A stretch of DNA of 64,000 nucleotides from Flavobacteriales bacterium (GTDB lineage: Bacteria; Bacteroidota; Bacteroidia; Flavobacteriales_D; Sanyastnellaceae), in assembly GCA_019694805.1 (NCBI GenBank), contig JAIBBG010000001.1, positions 248,001 through 312,000 on the forward strand. The letters are read 5' to 3'. Below are positions 17,643 to 26,173 of this stretch, piece by piece. The position numbers and the translations under genes are program-made. Within the stretch, counting starts at the first letter, position 1, and each line of letters opens with the position of its first letter. The notes beneath the pieces were generated by a model. It saw only the letters and a program-made list of their open reading frames with translations, made no database searches and was not told the DNA's origin.

Positions 17643-17672
17643 AAAAAATTAAGCCCGGATAAGTACCGGGGC
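17643..17672 (-). terminator. Hairpin with T run between glycosyltransferase and U32 gene
   Basis: On the minus strand GCCCCGG and CCGGGC pair (one bulged C) around a loop of about 7 nt, followed by TTAATTTTTT. It lies 28 bp after the glycosyltransferase stop and just before the U32 start, so it probably terminates the former. A -10-like GACCTTTG on the minus strand at 17690-17697 could place the hairpin in the U32 leader instead. Confidence 0.6.
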
Positions 17673-17699
17673 ATCGTCAAACGATTTTGCAAAGGTCGT

Positions 17700-18449
17700 T
17701 CAGGATTTGAGAAACTGAAGAATTTTTGAGACCGGTTTACGGGTAAGTGTCAAAAAGTTCGGGTGCAAACCGTTCATCTTCCAGGCTTTTCTGTCTTCCA
17801 TATTTGCTTTGATGCGGTTCATCATGGTGACATTGCTTTGACCTCCGGTTCTCATTTTGGTGATGACCCGAGGTAGATACGTCATTGCAATCTGGTGTTT
17901 ATGAATAAAACGAAGCATCAATTCGTAGTCTGCAGCAGATTTCAATTCCAAAGTATAGCTCCCGAATTTTTCGTAGCAACTCTTCCTGACAAAAAATGTC
18001 GGATGAGGTGGCATCCAACCACTAAGAAACTGGCCATGTCTATATGCACCAGCCTTCCATGTGCGCACAACCTTGTTGGCCAATTCGCGGTTCACATAAA
18101 CCAAATCAGCATATAAACCTTCGGCACCAGAATTTTCAAAAGCTTGAACTACATCACTGATGACATGTTCGTCGGCGTAAAAGTCATCGCTGTTTAAGAT
18201 TCCAATTACATCACCTGTGGCAAGACCAACGCCTTTATTCATGGCATCATATATCCCTTTGTCCTTTTCGGAAATCACCTTTGTGATTTTTGAACCATAA
18301 GAGCGAACAATATCCATGGTATGGTCTTTCGAAGCACCATCGACAATGATGTATTCAATATCCGGATAATTTTGGGCAATGACACTTTTGATAGTATCCT
18401 CAATGGTACCAGCGCTATTGAATGCAATAGTGATGATCGAAACTTTCAT
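17700..18449 (-). CDS. Glycosyltransferase family 2
   Basis: This 249-residue GT-A enzyme has KVSIITIAFNSAGTIEDTI at the N-terminus, EYIIVDGASKDHT as the nucleotide-binding Asp motif, KGIYDAMNKGVGLATGD and ILNSDDFY as the DxD region. A DYELMLRF segment supplies the probable acceptor-side acidic residue. It resembles the GT2 enzymes next to WcaF-type acetyltransferases in colanic-acid-like loci, and overlaps such a gene by 4 bp. It probably adds a sugar to a surface glycan on the cytoplasmic face. The pair stands apart from the Wzc operon and may serve another polymer. Confidence 0.9.
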   Translation of the reverse strand: MKVSIITIAFNSAGTIEDTIKSVIAQNYPDIEYIIVDGASKDHTMDIVRSYGSKITKVISEKDKGIYDAMNKGVGLATGDVIGILNSDDFYADEHVISDVVQAFENSGAEGLYADLVYVNRELANKVVRTWKAGAYRHGQFLSGWMPPHPTFFVRKSCYEKFGSYTLELKSAADYELMLRFIHKHQIAMTYLPRVITKMRTGGQSNVTMMNRIKANMEDRKAWKMNGLHPNFLTLTRKPVSKILQFLKS

Positions 18450-18997
18450 GACTTGATTTGTCTTTCGCGAATTTTCACTGCAGGATTACCCTGATATACC
18501 GAATAACTATCCAGATTTTTGGTTGCAACGCTATTTACGGCCAATACCGCATGAGAATGACAAGTAACACCGGGGCAAACAATGCTCTTTGCACCAATCC
18601 AAGTTCCTTCCTCCAAATGAATGCTACCAATGATCAGGTCAAATCCACTTTTGGTGTAATCGTGATTGCCACAAAGTAAAAACGCTCCTTGAGATAAGCA
18701 GCAATGATCGCCAATTACAACTTCTGCCAAATTATCAATCCAGACTTCTTCGCCAATCCAGACATGATTGCCTATCTTTAATTTCCACGGATATTTGATA
18801 TTGATGTGTGGTTTGAGGATGACACCATTGCCAACACTTGCTCCAAACATTCTCAGCAGAGCGATTTTCACGCTGTTTAAAGGAAATGCGGATCTGAAAA
18901 AACACGCATTGAAAAAATACCAGAGCAAGCGTTTAAACCTACCACCGGGATGATACCAACTATTGTTGAATGAACTGAGGTCAGTCTTCAATGTCAT
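18446..18997 (-). CDS. WcaF-like colanic acid-type O-acetyltransferase
   Basis: This 183-residue protein has the left-handed beta-helix hexapeptide pattern (IGNHVWIGEEVWIDNLAEVVIGDHCCLSQGA and WIGAKSIVCPGVTCHSHAVLAVNSV, each read in part), ending with the acetyltransferase PSxxV-like YQGNPAVKIR. The N-terminus (SSFNNSWYHPGG, WYFFNACFF) is distinctive of the WcaF family. The catalytic His is probably in CGNHDY. Members O-acetylate sugars of exopolysaccharide. The gene overlaps the glycosyltransferase by 4 bp, and a TTATCTTG sequence on the minus strand just upstream of the ATG may be its -10 region. Confidence 0.9.
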   Translation of the reverse strand: MTLKTDLSSFNNSWYHPGGRFKRLLWYFFNACFFRSAFPLNSVKIALLRMFGASVGNGVILKPHINIKYPWKLKIGNHVWIGEEVWIDNLAEVVIGDHCCLSQGAFLLCGNHDYTKSGFDLIIGSIHLEEGTWIGAKSIVCPGVTCHSHAVLAVNSVATKNLDSYSVYQGNPAVKIRERQIKS

Positions 18998-19083
18998 GAT
19001 GGCCGCAAGATAAAATCTAAGGACCCATTTTCAACGCTCTCCAGCCCTTTTATGAACGGTAAGTGATTTCTGGTTGTATGGAA

Positions 19084-19091
19084 TACTTTTG
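19084..19091 (+). promoter_or_regulatory. -10 element of the BNR-repeat gene
   Basis: TACTTTTG matches TAnnTTTG exactly and ends 16 bp before the ATG at 19108. No -33 element is seen at the standard distance. Confidence 0.5.
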
Positions 19092-19107
19092 AACCAGATC
19101 AGATCAT

Positions 19108-22100
19108 ATGAAAAAAGCACTCCTCTATTCACTTTTCCTCATCTCTGCTGCTCAAGTGTTTTCTCAAAAGGACACTGTCATGGAAAAATTTTCCAATATG
19201 CGTATGCGTTCCATTGGTCCCGCAGTAATGAGCGGCCGAGTGACGGCTATCGACGCCGTGGAAGGCCATGAAAATATCATTTTCACCGGCACGGCTAGTG
19301 GAGGAATCTGGAGATCATACAGTGGTGGAGTTGAATGGGAACCTGTTTTCGATCAAATGGATGTGCAGGGTATTGGATCCATTTGCATTGATCCATCTAT
19401 ACCCGATGTGATTTGGGCCGGAACTGGGGAAGGAAATCCACGCAATTCTCACACCAGTGGTGCTGGCATTTACAGAAGTGGAGATGGCGGAAAAACTTGG
19501 GAGAAAAAAGGTCTAGAAAAAACGAAAACCATTCATCGGGTAATCGTTCATCCAAGTATGTCTGATGTCGTGTATGCCGCAGCACATGGTAGTGCCTGGG
19601 GACCTACACCAGACCGTGGAGTGTATAAGACATTCGATGGTGGTGTCAACTGGGAAAAAGTTTTATTTGTCAATGACAGCACCGGGTGTGCTGATCTTGT
19701 AATGGATCCAAAGAACCCGGAAAAATTATTTGCTGCCATGTACCAATATGAAAGAAAACCATATCATTTTACTTCCGGTGGCGCAGGAAGTGGTTTGTAT
19801 CTTACGACTGATGGAGGCAAGAAATGGAAGAAACTTGGTAAAGATCAAGGGTTACCTGAAGGAAATTACGGTCGCATTGGAATCGCCATTTCGCATACAA
19901 ATAGTCAAATTGTGTACGCACTAATAGAATCTGAATCAACTGGCTTATATAAATCTGAAGATGGTGGATATCATTGGCAAATGGTCAATGATAAAGATGT
20001 GAAAGATCGACCCTTTTACTATCATGAAATTTATGTGGACCCATCGAATAGCAATCATCTGATTTACCTTCATTCAGTGGTGAGTGAATCCATTGATGGC
20101 GGCAGAACATGGAAGACCATCCTGCCATATTTTGGCGTTCATCCCGATCATCATGCGATGTGGTGGAGTAAAACCAATCCACATGTAATGTACGAGGGCA
20201 ATGATGGAGGTATGAATATTACGAGAGATGGAGGAAAGACTTGGACCTTTATCAATAACCTTCCTCTAGGACAATTCTATCATGTAAATTACGATATGGA
20301 TGTGCCTTACCATGTTTATGGTGGATTGCAGGATAACGGTTCTTGGAAAGGGCCAGCTTACACATGGCATGGAGACGGCATTCGCGACGCAGACTGGCAA
20401 GAAGTCTTATTCGGTGATGGTTTTGATGTGATGGCCCGACCTGATAATTCAAGGTATGTATATGCCATGTATCAGGGTGGTGAGTTGAATTACATCGACT
20501 CTGAGACTGGCGACACGCGATATATCAAACCTGTTCATCCTGATGGTTTAAAACTCAGATTCAACTGGAATGCAGCATTGGCACAAGATCCAAATCAAGC
20601 ATGTGGTGTTTATTATGGATCTCAGTTTGTGCACTATTCTGAAGATTGTGGAAAGTCATGGAAAATTATTTCACCAGACCTGACCACAAACGACAGCACA
20701 AAACTCAAGCAATCACAAAGTGGAGGACTCACTATCGACGCCACTGCAGCAGAAAATCACTGCACCATACTCTGCATAACTCCTTCTTTGAAAAATAAAA
20801 ACTGTATCTGGGTAGGTACTGACGACGGACAAATACAACTGACCAAAGACCACGGCAAATCATGGACAAACCTTACGATGCAAATCACTGGAATGCCAAA
20901 AAATGGATGGGTGCCACAAATCATATGCGGTACACAAGCAGAAGGAGAGGCATTTGTAGTGGTGAATAATTACAGACAAAACGATTGGAAACCTTACTTG
21001 TTTCATACCCAGGATTTCGGAAAGACATGGAAAAATCTGGTGAGTGAAAAAAGTATCAGCGGACATTGTCTCAGTTTTGTTCAAGATCCGGTTGAACCAA
21101 AATTATTATTTCTCGGCACTGAAAACGGATTGTATTTATCCTTTGATTATGGATTGAGTTGGCACAAATGGACCAGCAACTATCCATCGGTTGCCACACA
21201 GGATTTGAAAATACATCCTCGGGAAAATGACCTCATCATCGCAACATTCGGAAGAGCATTATGGATACTTGATGACATCACACCATTGCGCAAGTATGCA
21301 CGAGAAGGACTCGGTGCATTTCAGAAAAAAATCACGGCACTCCACACTTCTGATGCATATATGAGTGCTTATATGCAACCAAAAGGCGAAAGATTCCCTG
21401 CTGATATGCACTACAGCGGCGAAAACAAACAAGGAGGTGCCAGATTGATGTACTACTTCCGCGTTGATCCGAAAAAGGAAATAGAAAAGGTCGAAAGTGG
21501 TAAGGGTAAGAAAGAGAAAAAAGAAAATTCGAAAACTGACACAGCCCAAAAAGCAGAAAGTAGTGCGTCGAAGACTGAGGAGAAAAAAGATGAGAAAGTA
21601 ACAGTGATGATAAAAACACTGGCAGGAGACACAATAAGAACATTCAAACACGAACCGGATACAGGCATCAATATTCTGAGTTGGTATTATGATACCAAAG
21701 GAGTGAGATTCCCTTCTTTACAGGAGAAGAAAAAGGATGAAGAAGAACCAGGTGGCGGCATCACTGTGGCGCCAGGTCAATACCGTGTTGTATATGCTTA
21801 CCAGGAATACCGTGATAGTTCAGATTTTATTGTGAAAGATGATCCGCGCCTAACTTGGGATGACACAGAGTACAACAAAAGAAAGGAACTCGAGCGTCGC
21901 ATGAAATCCTCTGTGGAAGAAGCTACCAAAGGAATGGAAAAACTGAAATCCATGAAAAAATGGATTGAGCGAATTGAGAGTCTCACGGAATCTTCTGAAG
22001 ACAGCACCATAAAGTCACTCCGCAAAGTTGCAGATTCCTTAAAAAAAGAGATCGGCAAATTACAGGAGTTGTATTTTTTCATAGATGGCAAAGGAGGTAT

Positions 22101-22326
22101 CCAAGACGATTCTGATAAACTGGTTTCAAAACTTTATGCCGGATACGGATACGTAAATAACAATTCGATTGGATCGAATGAGGAGAATTACTTGAATTAT
22201 TTGGAGAAGGAGGTGAAAAAGGTAACAGCTCAAATTGAATCATTCACTGAAAAGGGATATTTACCCTGGGTAAATCAAACCGAAAACGTGTATCCGAAAA
22301 TTATTCCCGACATCAGAAAACTGTAA
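19108..22326 (+). CDS. Secreted BNR/sortilin-type beta-propeller protein
   Basis: The protein has 1072 residues with a signal peptide (LLYSLFLISAAQVFS, cut near residue 19). The region from about 25 to 730 is a run of propeller blades with repeated Asp-box-like motifs: IYRSGDGGKTWEKKG, VYKTFDGGVNWEKV, LYLTTDGGKKWKKLG, LYKSEDGGYHWQ, ITRDGGKTWTF, DHGKSWTNL and DFGKTWKNL. This matches the large VPS10/sortilin-like BNR family of Bacteroidota. A Lys/Glu/Ser-rich low-complexity linker lies at about 790-835, then a beta-rich and a helical charged segment (ELERRMKSSVEEATKGMEKL). No C-terminal T9SS motif is evident and there is no lipobox, so it may stay in the periplasm. Glycosidase annotation of such proteins is usually unproven. 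Confidence 0.88.
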   Translation: MKKALLYSLFLISAAQVFSQKDTVMEKFSNMRMRSIGPAVMSGRVTAIDAVEGHENIIFTGTASGGIWRSYSGGVEWEPVFDQMDVQGIGSICIDPSIPDVIWAGTGEGNPRNSHTSGAGIYRSGDGGKTWEKKGLEKTKTIHRVIVHPSMSDVVYAAAHGSAWGPTPDRGVYKTFDGGVNWEKVLFVNDSTGCADLVMDPKNPEKLFAAMYQYERKPYHFTSGGAGSGLYLTTDGGKKWKKLGKDQGLPEGNYGRIGIAISHTNSQIVYALIESESTGLYKSEDGGYHWQMVNDKDVKDRPFYYHEIYVDPSNSNHLIYLHSVVSESIDGGRTWKTILPYFGVHPDHHAMWWSKTNPHVMYEGNDGGMNITRDGGKTWTFINNLPLGQFYHVNYDMDVPYHVYGGLQDNGSWKGPAYTWHGDGIRDADWQEVLFGDGFDVMARPDNSRYVYAMYQGGELNYIDSETGDTRYIKPVHPDGLKLRFNWNAALAQDPNQACGVYYGSQFVHYSEDCGKSWKIISPDLTTNDSTKLKQSQSGGLTIDATAAENHCTILCITPSLKNKNCIWVGTDDGQIQLTKDHGKSWTNLTMQITGMPKNGWVPQIICGTQAEGEAFVVVNNYRQNDWKPYLFHTQDFGKTWKNLVSEKSISGHCLSFVQDPVEPKLLFLGTENGLYLSFDYGLSWHKWTSNYPSVATQDLKIHPRENDLIIATFGRALWILDDITPLRKYAREGLGAFQKKITALHTSDAYMSAYMQPKGERFPADMHYSGENKQGGARLMYYFRVDPKKEIEKVESGKGKKEKKENSKTDTAQKAESSASKTEEKKDEKVTVMIKTLAGDTIRTFKHEPDTGINILSWYYDTKGVRFPSLQEKKKDEEEPGGGITVAPGQYRVVYAYQEYRDSSDFIVKDDPRLTWDDTEYNKRKELERRMKSSVEEATKGMEKLKSMKKWIERIESLTESSEDSTIKSLRKVADSLKKEIGKLQELYFFIDGKGGIQDDSDKLVSKLYAGYGYVNNNSIGSNEENYLNYLEKEVKKVTAQIESFTEKGYLPWVNQTENVYPKIIPDIRKL

Positions 22327-22334
22327 TCAAGACA

Positions 22335-22967
22335 TTATTCAGATTTGGCTTTACCACCAAATCGGATACCCATCAACAATTGCAGCACCTGATTGTAATT
22401 GCCTTGTTCGTAGTAACTATTTTTATTCACAACAGCAGGGGCCGGTCTTGTTGGTACTACAGATGTCGCCATATCCAATTCAAAGAATAATTTTTCTGTG
22501 GGCCACCATGCAAAGCCCAGTTGTCCGCCGATGTCCTGTTTCCTGAATGCTGGATTGACATCGTAGGAAGCGCCATTGATTTTCATTTCTTGTTTCAGAA
22601 GAATACCTATGTAGGGCCCGATAGAAATGGTAAATTTTGATTGCTTTCGTTGCATGTCATAAGTCAACATGACAGGCACATCGATGTAGTTCAAATAAAA
22701 ACCAAATGAATTGAATGTAAGAGTATCTTGTTTAGTTCTACTGCCTTTGGTGATGTATTTCATACTGATGTTCAATCCGAACTTTTCGTTCAAAGGTGCG
22801 TTCACCCAAGCTCCACCAGTGTATCCAAACTTGTCCCATCCGCCTAAACCATCTCCACTGATTTGAGAAGTAACGCCACCCAAAAGAATACCGCCTTTAA
22901 ATTCACGCTGTGAAAAAGAAGACAAGCCAAGGAACACCAGAATGAAACCAATAATAATCTTTTTCAT
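22335..22967 (-). CDS. Outer-membrane beta-barrel protein (PorT-like fold)
   Basis: This 210-residue protein has a signal peptide ending SSFSQ, then eight or so amphipathic strands (GGILLGGVTSQISGDG, FGLNISMKYITKGSR, YIDVPVMLTYDM, FTISIGPYIGILLKQE, GGQLGFAWWP) and the terminal strand LQLLMGIRFGG. This is the pattern of the outer-membrane protein beta-barrel domain (PF13568-like) that includes PorT. Function is unknown. Its ATG shares a base with the Omp28 gene stop (TGATG), so the two are coupled. Confidence 0.8.
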   Translation of the reverse strand: MKKIIIGFILVFLGLSSFSQREFKGGILLGGVTSQISGDGLGGWDKFGYTGGAWVNAPLNEKFGLNISMKYITKGSRTKQDTLTFNSFGFYLNYIDVPVMLTYDMQRKQSKFTISIGPYIGILLKQEMKINGASYDVNPAFRKQDIGGQLGFAWWPTEKLFFELDMATSVVPTRPAPAVVNKNSYYEQGNYNQVLQLLMGIRFGGKAKSE

Positions 22968-23830
22968 CAGTTGATCACTTTTGACTTGGCCACATTCAAT
23001 ACCTGACCATTTTCACCATCTGTGATAAAAGCAACAATCTCGCAGTTTTCAGGAATCCATTCCGCATTCCAATTATAGGTTGTACTGTATGTTGAAGACG
23101 AACCTGCAGCAGGATTTTCAGCTATGGTCAAACCAGTGGCACCGCTGAGTGAGCTCCTCAACATATGCTCATGTTCATACTCTTCCACGAATTCAGGATC
23201 ATGGTTGTACCACAGTTGTGGTGCGACGATGTGTGATTCTGTGACGAGTATAACCAATCTGTAATTGCCAGTTGCACTTTGAAACCATTGATTGAACACA
23301 TGCACATTCAGGTGATTGTTTTCTTCAACGTATTCAACTTCCATTTGCAGATCAACCGGTGAAGCAACAGACAGCGCTGTGTTCACTTTGTTGACCCAAA
23401 CTGTAGGAGAAAAAGCCACATTGGCGGATGGATCACGATTTGTTCTACCCTTAGGCATTTCATCCACACCTACTTGAGTAAGTAGATAATATTCACCTTC
23501 TGGTGTTGTCCAGTCATTTGGAAATTCAGGTGGTAGTGGTGCGGCTAATGAACCAGCATGAACAGCGACCACCGCAACATGTTCGCTATCTGCAACGAGT
23601 ATATCATGCGCTATTTGGTGACCGATGGGACAGTTGCCGCAATCATGACCTGTGAAGTCTTCAAGCAGCACTCTTTTCGTTACCGATGCAGCCGGAACAA
23701 ATGTCGGCGCAGGTCCATATAGATCAGTTCTGTACGCACCAAATTCGATCACAGGATGATCAACTATATCACACCCGATGAATAATATGGCGATCGAGGT
23801 TACAAGTGATATTTTCTGAAATGAATTCAT
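22967..23830 (-). CDS. Omp28-related lipoprotein with thioredoxin-like motif
   Basis: The protein has 287 residues from the ATG at 23830; a TTG 18 bp upstream is less likely. The signal peptide ends in a lipobox (LFIGC, C20), so it is predicted to be a lipoprotein. VLLEDFTGHDCGNCPIGH places a CxxC pair (C64, C67) in a thioredoxin-like fold typical of Omp28-related proteins. A beta-sandwich C-terminal half follows (VHVFNQWFQSATGNYRLVILV). It is encoded with a DUF6029 barrel and a second small barrel, and downstream of a TlpA thioredoxin, suggesting an envelope redox or outer-membrane assembly unit. The exact role is unknown. Confidence 0.85.
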   Translation of the reverse strand: MNSFQKISLVTSIAILFIGCDIVDHPVIEFGAYRTDLYGPAPTFVPAASVTKRVLLEDFTGHDCGNCPIGHQIAHDILVADSEHVAVVAVHAGSLAAPLPPEFPNDWTTPEGEYYLLTQVGVDEMPKGRTNRDPSANVAFSPTVWVNKVNTALSVASPVDLQMEVEYVEENNHLNVHVFNQWFQSATGNYRLVILVTESHIVAPQLWYNHDPEFVEEYEHEHMLRSSLSGATGLTIAENPAAGSSSTYSTTYNWNAEWIPENCEIVAFITDGENGQVLNVAKSKVIN

Positions 23831-23850
23831 ATCAAGTTTGTTTTTCAAAA

Positions 23851-25542
23851 TTAAAAACTGCTGGTGAGGTTGATTTCGATGCCGTTGGATGCAGGCACTG
23901 CACGACAGACACCACCAATACAGAAAATTCCCGCACGACGTTTACCATAACCTATCATGATTCTTGTAGACCCGGTGCTGTATCCGAGATTGCCATACAA
24001 GTAATGAACGCGTTTATCCGCATTATCGTTGCCATAGTTATATTGATCTAAAACAGCCAATGACCAATGAGGAGAGAATGAATACTCAAGAAGACCAGTT
24101 GCCCAATTGCCTTTATCCTGTTCGGTCATTAATGACTGCAACTCCATGCGAATTGCATGTTTCGGTTTGAACTTCCATTGCACATCCACCACGTCGATGT
24201 TGGCATAAACCAAACCTTTGAAATCCTGGGTCACTGGTGTAACAAGCGTATTAAATTCAAAGTAGTAGTGAACCAAGTTGATATTCCAGGCTTTGTTGAT
24301 TTTTTTGCGAATTTCAAAATTCACATCACGAACAAATTTGGTATCACCGAAAAAGAAAGAATTGGTTTGATATCCGTTGATGAGTTCGTCTCTACCACCC
24401 ATGTGCGTAGTATCCAAACTATTTACAGCAGCAACATTCAAAGAGATATACGTCCCGTACTTACCACCGAGTGGACTGTCTTTTTTGAATGTGTAAAATA
24501 CTTCACCACTCAATCCACTTTCACCGTTAAGTACTGTTGCATATGGATATAATGTAGCAGCAAGATTGTAAGTATGCTGTCTGGTGATGGCAGGAAGGAA
24601 ATTAATTGGCACATCAAACAATAGTGCATTACGATCACTTCTGAATGCCATGTTATCAATGTATTTGGCGCTTGCTGTAACACCAAAGCCTTTCATGCTG
24701 TATGCAAGGTTGGCAAATATTCCAGTTCCATTTTTATAGATGTAGTTATTGTCTGCATTCGGGTCATTGATCTTGGTGACATATTCTCCGGTGAATTGCA
24801 GGTTTTTATAGATAATTCCGAGACGACCACCATAAGCACCGACATTGTTTGGCAAAGTAAAAATGGTAGAATCCCGCTCCACAGTTGATCCGGATTGGTA
24901 TTTACTTACGAAACTTCCACCGATGGTGACACGCAATGGTTTTTCAGCAAGTGATTTCAAGAGATCATTGATGGTCAATTCGCCATCCACACCTCTTACG
25001 ATTCCAGAACCATTGATGATTTTACTGTCGAAGTCAAAGCGTTGTTGGCCATAAATACCCTTCAAAGTGATTCCATTCACTGGTCTGAAGATGACACGAA
25101 CGCCATCCAATGCGTTGTCAATACCAAGGTTGGGCTCCCAATATGATCGTAGGGTCATACCGTTGCCAAACTGTTCGTAGTAGTTACCTACTGTGATATC
25201 AAAGTTGTCTTTTGCGTAGCGAACATATCTGTTACCAATGCCCGATCCTTTGAATCTGGAAGGAAAACCGAGAATTGCATTCTGGTAAGATTCAAATCGA
25301 ACACCAGCGGTAAGTCCACCATAGGTATAAGTGAAATTGCCAAATGCGTTCATGGCTGCCTTTGCGTCAGGAACTTGAGCGCCAATGCTACTGTCAGGGC
25401 TATATTGCTGAAACAGTACTTGAAAATTACCATGGAGCTGGCCTTTGGTTTCCGTCGCGGGAGGAGTGCTTTCCGTAGTCTGGGCATTTGCAATACACGG
25501 TAGAACTGCCAAAATACACAGCAGAGATTTCAATCTCGACAT
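23851..25542 (-). CDS. DUF6029 family outer-membrane barrel protein
   Basis: The protein has 563 residues from the ATG at 25542, which directly precedes a signal peptide (LKSLLCILAVLPCIANA). Upstream in-frame codons overlap a terminator and are rejected. The body is a large porin-like barrel with alternating aromatic strands: GNFQVLFQQYSPD, FGNFTYTYGGLTAGVRFE, FDITVGNYYEQFGNGMTLR, GVRVIFRPVNGITLKGIYG, ending in GYSTGSTRIMIGYGKRR and a terminal Phe. These features fit DUF6029, a Bacteroidota family regularly found beside Omp28 and TlpA genes. A Cys-containing loop near the C-terminus (FCIGGVCRA) could form a disulfide. Substrate unknown. Confidence 0.82.
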   Translation of the reverse strand: MSRLKSLLCILAVLPCIANAQTTESTPPATETKGQLHGNFQVLFQQYSPDSSIGAQVPDAKAAMNAFGNFTYTYGGLTAGVRFESYQNAILGFPSRFKGSGIGNRYVRYAKDNFDITVGNYYEQFGNGMTLRSYWEPNLGIDNALDGVRVIFRPVNGITLKGIYGQQRFDFDSKIINGSGIVRGVDGELTINDLLKSLAEKPLRVTIGGSFVSKYQSGSTVERDSTIFTLPNNVGAYGGRLGIIYKNLQFTGEYVTKINDPNADNNYIYKNGTGIFANLAYSMKGFGVTASAKYIDNMAFRSDRNALLFDVPINFLPAITRQHTYNLAATLYPYATVLNGESGLSGEVFYTFKKDSPLGGKYGTYISLNVAAVNSLDTTHMGGRDELINGYQTNSFFFGDTKFVRDVNFEIRKKINKAWNINLVHYYFEFNTLVTPVTQDFKGLVYANIDVVDVQWKFKPKHAIRMELQSLMTEQDKGNWATGLLEYSFSPHWSLAVLDQYNYGNDNADKRVHYLYGNLGYSTGSTRIMIGYGKRRAGIFCIGGVCRAVPASNGIEINLTSSF

Positions 25543-25577
25543 AACTTGTTTGGATTTTTGAAGGCGCAAATTAGATA

Positions 25578-25609
25578 TAAAAAACCCTCCGGCCATTGAC
25601 CGGAGGGTT
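25578..25609 (-). terminator. Rho-independent terminator after the TlpA gene
   Basis: On the minus strand a perfect 10-bp stem (AACCCTCCGG / CCGGAGGGTT) with a 7-nt loop is followed by a T run. It separates the TlpA gene from the DUF6029 gene, which therefore needs its own promoter or read-through. Confidence 0.9.
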
Positions 25610-25630
25610 CTTCGAAACAATCAAAATATC

Positions 25631-26125
25631 TTATTGTTTTAATTTCAAGAGTTGTTCATGAACTTCTTCTTCATCACCTGCATTGTAACCAACATGCTGC
25701 CAAACCACTTCGCCTTTACTATCCAGGATGAAGGTGTGTGGCGGCATATTGACGCCCATAGCCTGAGAAAAGGATTTGTTCACATCCAACAGAATGTCAT
25801 AGTCCCATGAAACAGAGTTCACATAAGGCTTCACACTGTTTACAGTCCTTTGGTCATCAATTGTTACAGCATAAATTTTTACTCCAGTTTCTTCTTTCCA
25901 ATCGTCGTAGTATTCAGCGTATGTATTGAGCTCCTTTTTACATGGACTGCACCAAGTGGCCCAGAAACAAATCATTATTGGTTTCCCGTCGTTGGTAAGG
26001 TGCCCTGTATCCACTGAATTTCCATTGAGATCTTTCAGAACAATACTGGGAATTGACGCCGTTTGGCGGGTATTCATAGAAAGAAAAAGGGGCGCGATGA
26101 GGCCAAGGAGAAGAATTTTTTTCAT
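25631..26125 (-). CDS. TlpA-family thiol-disulfide oxidoreductase
   Basis: The protein has 164 residues from the ATG at 26125 (upstream in-frame TTG-type starts lack a signal). A short N-terminal hydrophobic segment (LLLGLIAPLFLSM) directs export. FWATWCSPCKKE contains the active CxxC (C59, C62), and NMPPHTFILDSKGEVVWQ contains the cis-Pro of the thioredoxin fold. Such proteins reduce or shuffle disulfides in the periplasm. It lies just downstream of a T9SS protein with a related but cysteine-free thioredoxin fold, and upstream of Omp28, so a shared redox theme is likely. The region is closed by a strong terminator. Confidence 0.92.
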   Translation of the reverse strand: MKKILLLGLIAPLFLSMNTRQTASIPSIVLKDLNGNSVDTGHLTNDGKPIMICFWATWCSPCKKELNTYAEYYDDWKEETGVKIYAVTIDDQRTVNSVKPYVNSVSWDYDILLDVNKSFSQAMGVNMPPHTFILDSKGEVVWQHVGYNAGDEEEVHEQLLKLKQ

Positions 26126-26173
26126 GCGTTCAAACTTATTTGATGTGGCGACAGGCAATGATTATACCAATAC

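Noticed and set aside
21259..21651. Phe/Leu/Ser-rich minus-strand open frame opposite the BNR protein
   Set aside because: It is the reverse reading of the Lys/Glu-rich linker, which always gives such composition; the plus-strand gene is continuous.
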